Part shown: positions 33,422 to 33,466 of the stretch, one piece after another
Layout: the number at the start of each line of letters is the position of its first letter
How positions within the stretch are numbered: position 1 is the first letter of the stretch
Assembly (NCBI GenBank): GCA_002862205.1
Contig: PKCN01000041.1
Location: forward strand, 1 to 33,466
DNA: 33,466 nt
Source of the DNA: Planctomycetaceae bacterium
GTDB taxonomy: Bacteria > Planctomycetota > Planctomycetia > Pirellulales > Pirellulaceae
Direction: 5' to 3'
Notes under the pieces: model-generated
Database searches by the model: none
What the model saw: only the letters and a program-made list of their open reading frames with translations
What the model was told of the DNA's origin: nothing
Position numbers and translations under genes: made by a program

Positions 33422-33466
33422 ATGAGTGAAGTCGAACTTGAAGTTATCGACTTGAAGGAAGTGGTC
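33422..33466 (+). CDS. Start of an unidentified gene (partial, runs off the window)
   Basis: An ATG at 33422 opens a frame of 15 codons (MSEVELEVIDLKEVV) to the window edge. AGGAG lies about 10 bases upstream, with an intervening GAGAC-TC-GTCTC inverted repeat at 33411-33422. The composition and ribosome site look like a real gene start. The beginning could fit an ABC transporter ATPase, but 15 residues are too few to name it. Confidence 0.5.
   Translation, partial: MSEVELEVIDLKEVV

Noticed and set aside
33231-33466. An integrated element at the tRNA-Thr gene
   Set aside because: No integrase, no repeat of the tRNA 3' end and no phage-like gene are present within the window.

Overview
The window looks like a chromosomal segment of a planctomycete, probably a marine or aquatic member of the Planctomycetales/Pirellulales. 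The evidence is protein families largely characteristic of that phylum: DUF1587/1595/1592/1588/1585 cytochrome proteins paired with DUF1552, PSCyt1-DUF1549-DUF1553 paired with DUF1501, and a dense run of secreted sulfatases. Genus and species cannot be fixed from the sequence alone.

Bases 1-11,572 are mostly housekeeping genes on the + strand: the 3' end of dnaX, then ybaB, recR and rpoN (sigma-54), with a convergent ECF sigma factor after a repeat-plus-hairpin junction. Next come a ~0.9 kb non-coding stretch, comF, a DUF502 membrane protein, a small membrane protein, miaB, and a two-gene M16 peptidase pair. In that pair one subunit keeps the HxxEH zinc site and the other keeps the substrate-binding Arg/Tyr signature.

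Bases 11,671-20,065 hold two back-to-back planctomycete 'cytochrome c-domain protein + Tat-exported protein' modules. The minus-strand module (DUF1592-type protein, then DUF1552) is intact. In the plus-strand module the PSCyt1-DUF1549-DUF1553 gene is a pseudogene: two conserved Trp codons have become stops, there are two internal frameshifts, and the C9 tract at its 5' end may hide a fifth lesion. Its DUF1501 partner is still open.

Bases 20,152-31,337 form a seven-gene minus-strand cluster: five formylglycine-type sulfatases, one uncharacterised planctomycete protein and a secreted aldose 1-epimerase, ending at a strong bidirectional terminator. All five sulfatases have export signals and a C-x-P-S/T-R motif. 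The first in transcription order (900 aa) is fused to seven DxDxDG-type repeats, predicted to be a calcium-binding seven-bladed beta-propeller. I infer a locus for stepwise desulfation of a complex sulfated glycan, with the epimerase acting on released sugars. No glycoside hydrolase, lyase or formylglycine-generating enzyme is in view.

The right end has a long non-coding stretch, an exported cyclophilin, a tRNA-Thr(CGT) gene, and the first 15 codons of an unidentified + strand gene.

A recurring structural feature is short tandem repeats (periods 15-31 bp, 2-4 copies), different in sequence at each place, in the gaps between genes and once inside the dnaX linker. An 18-bp perfect palindrome lies upstream of the ECF sigma factor gene.
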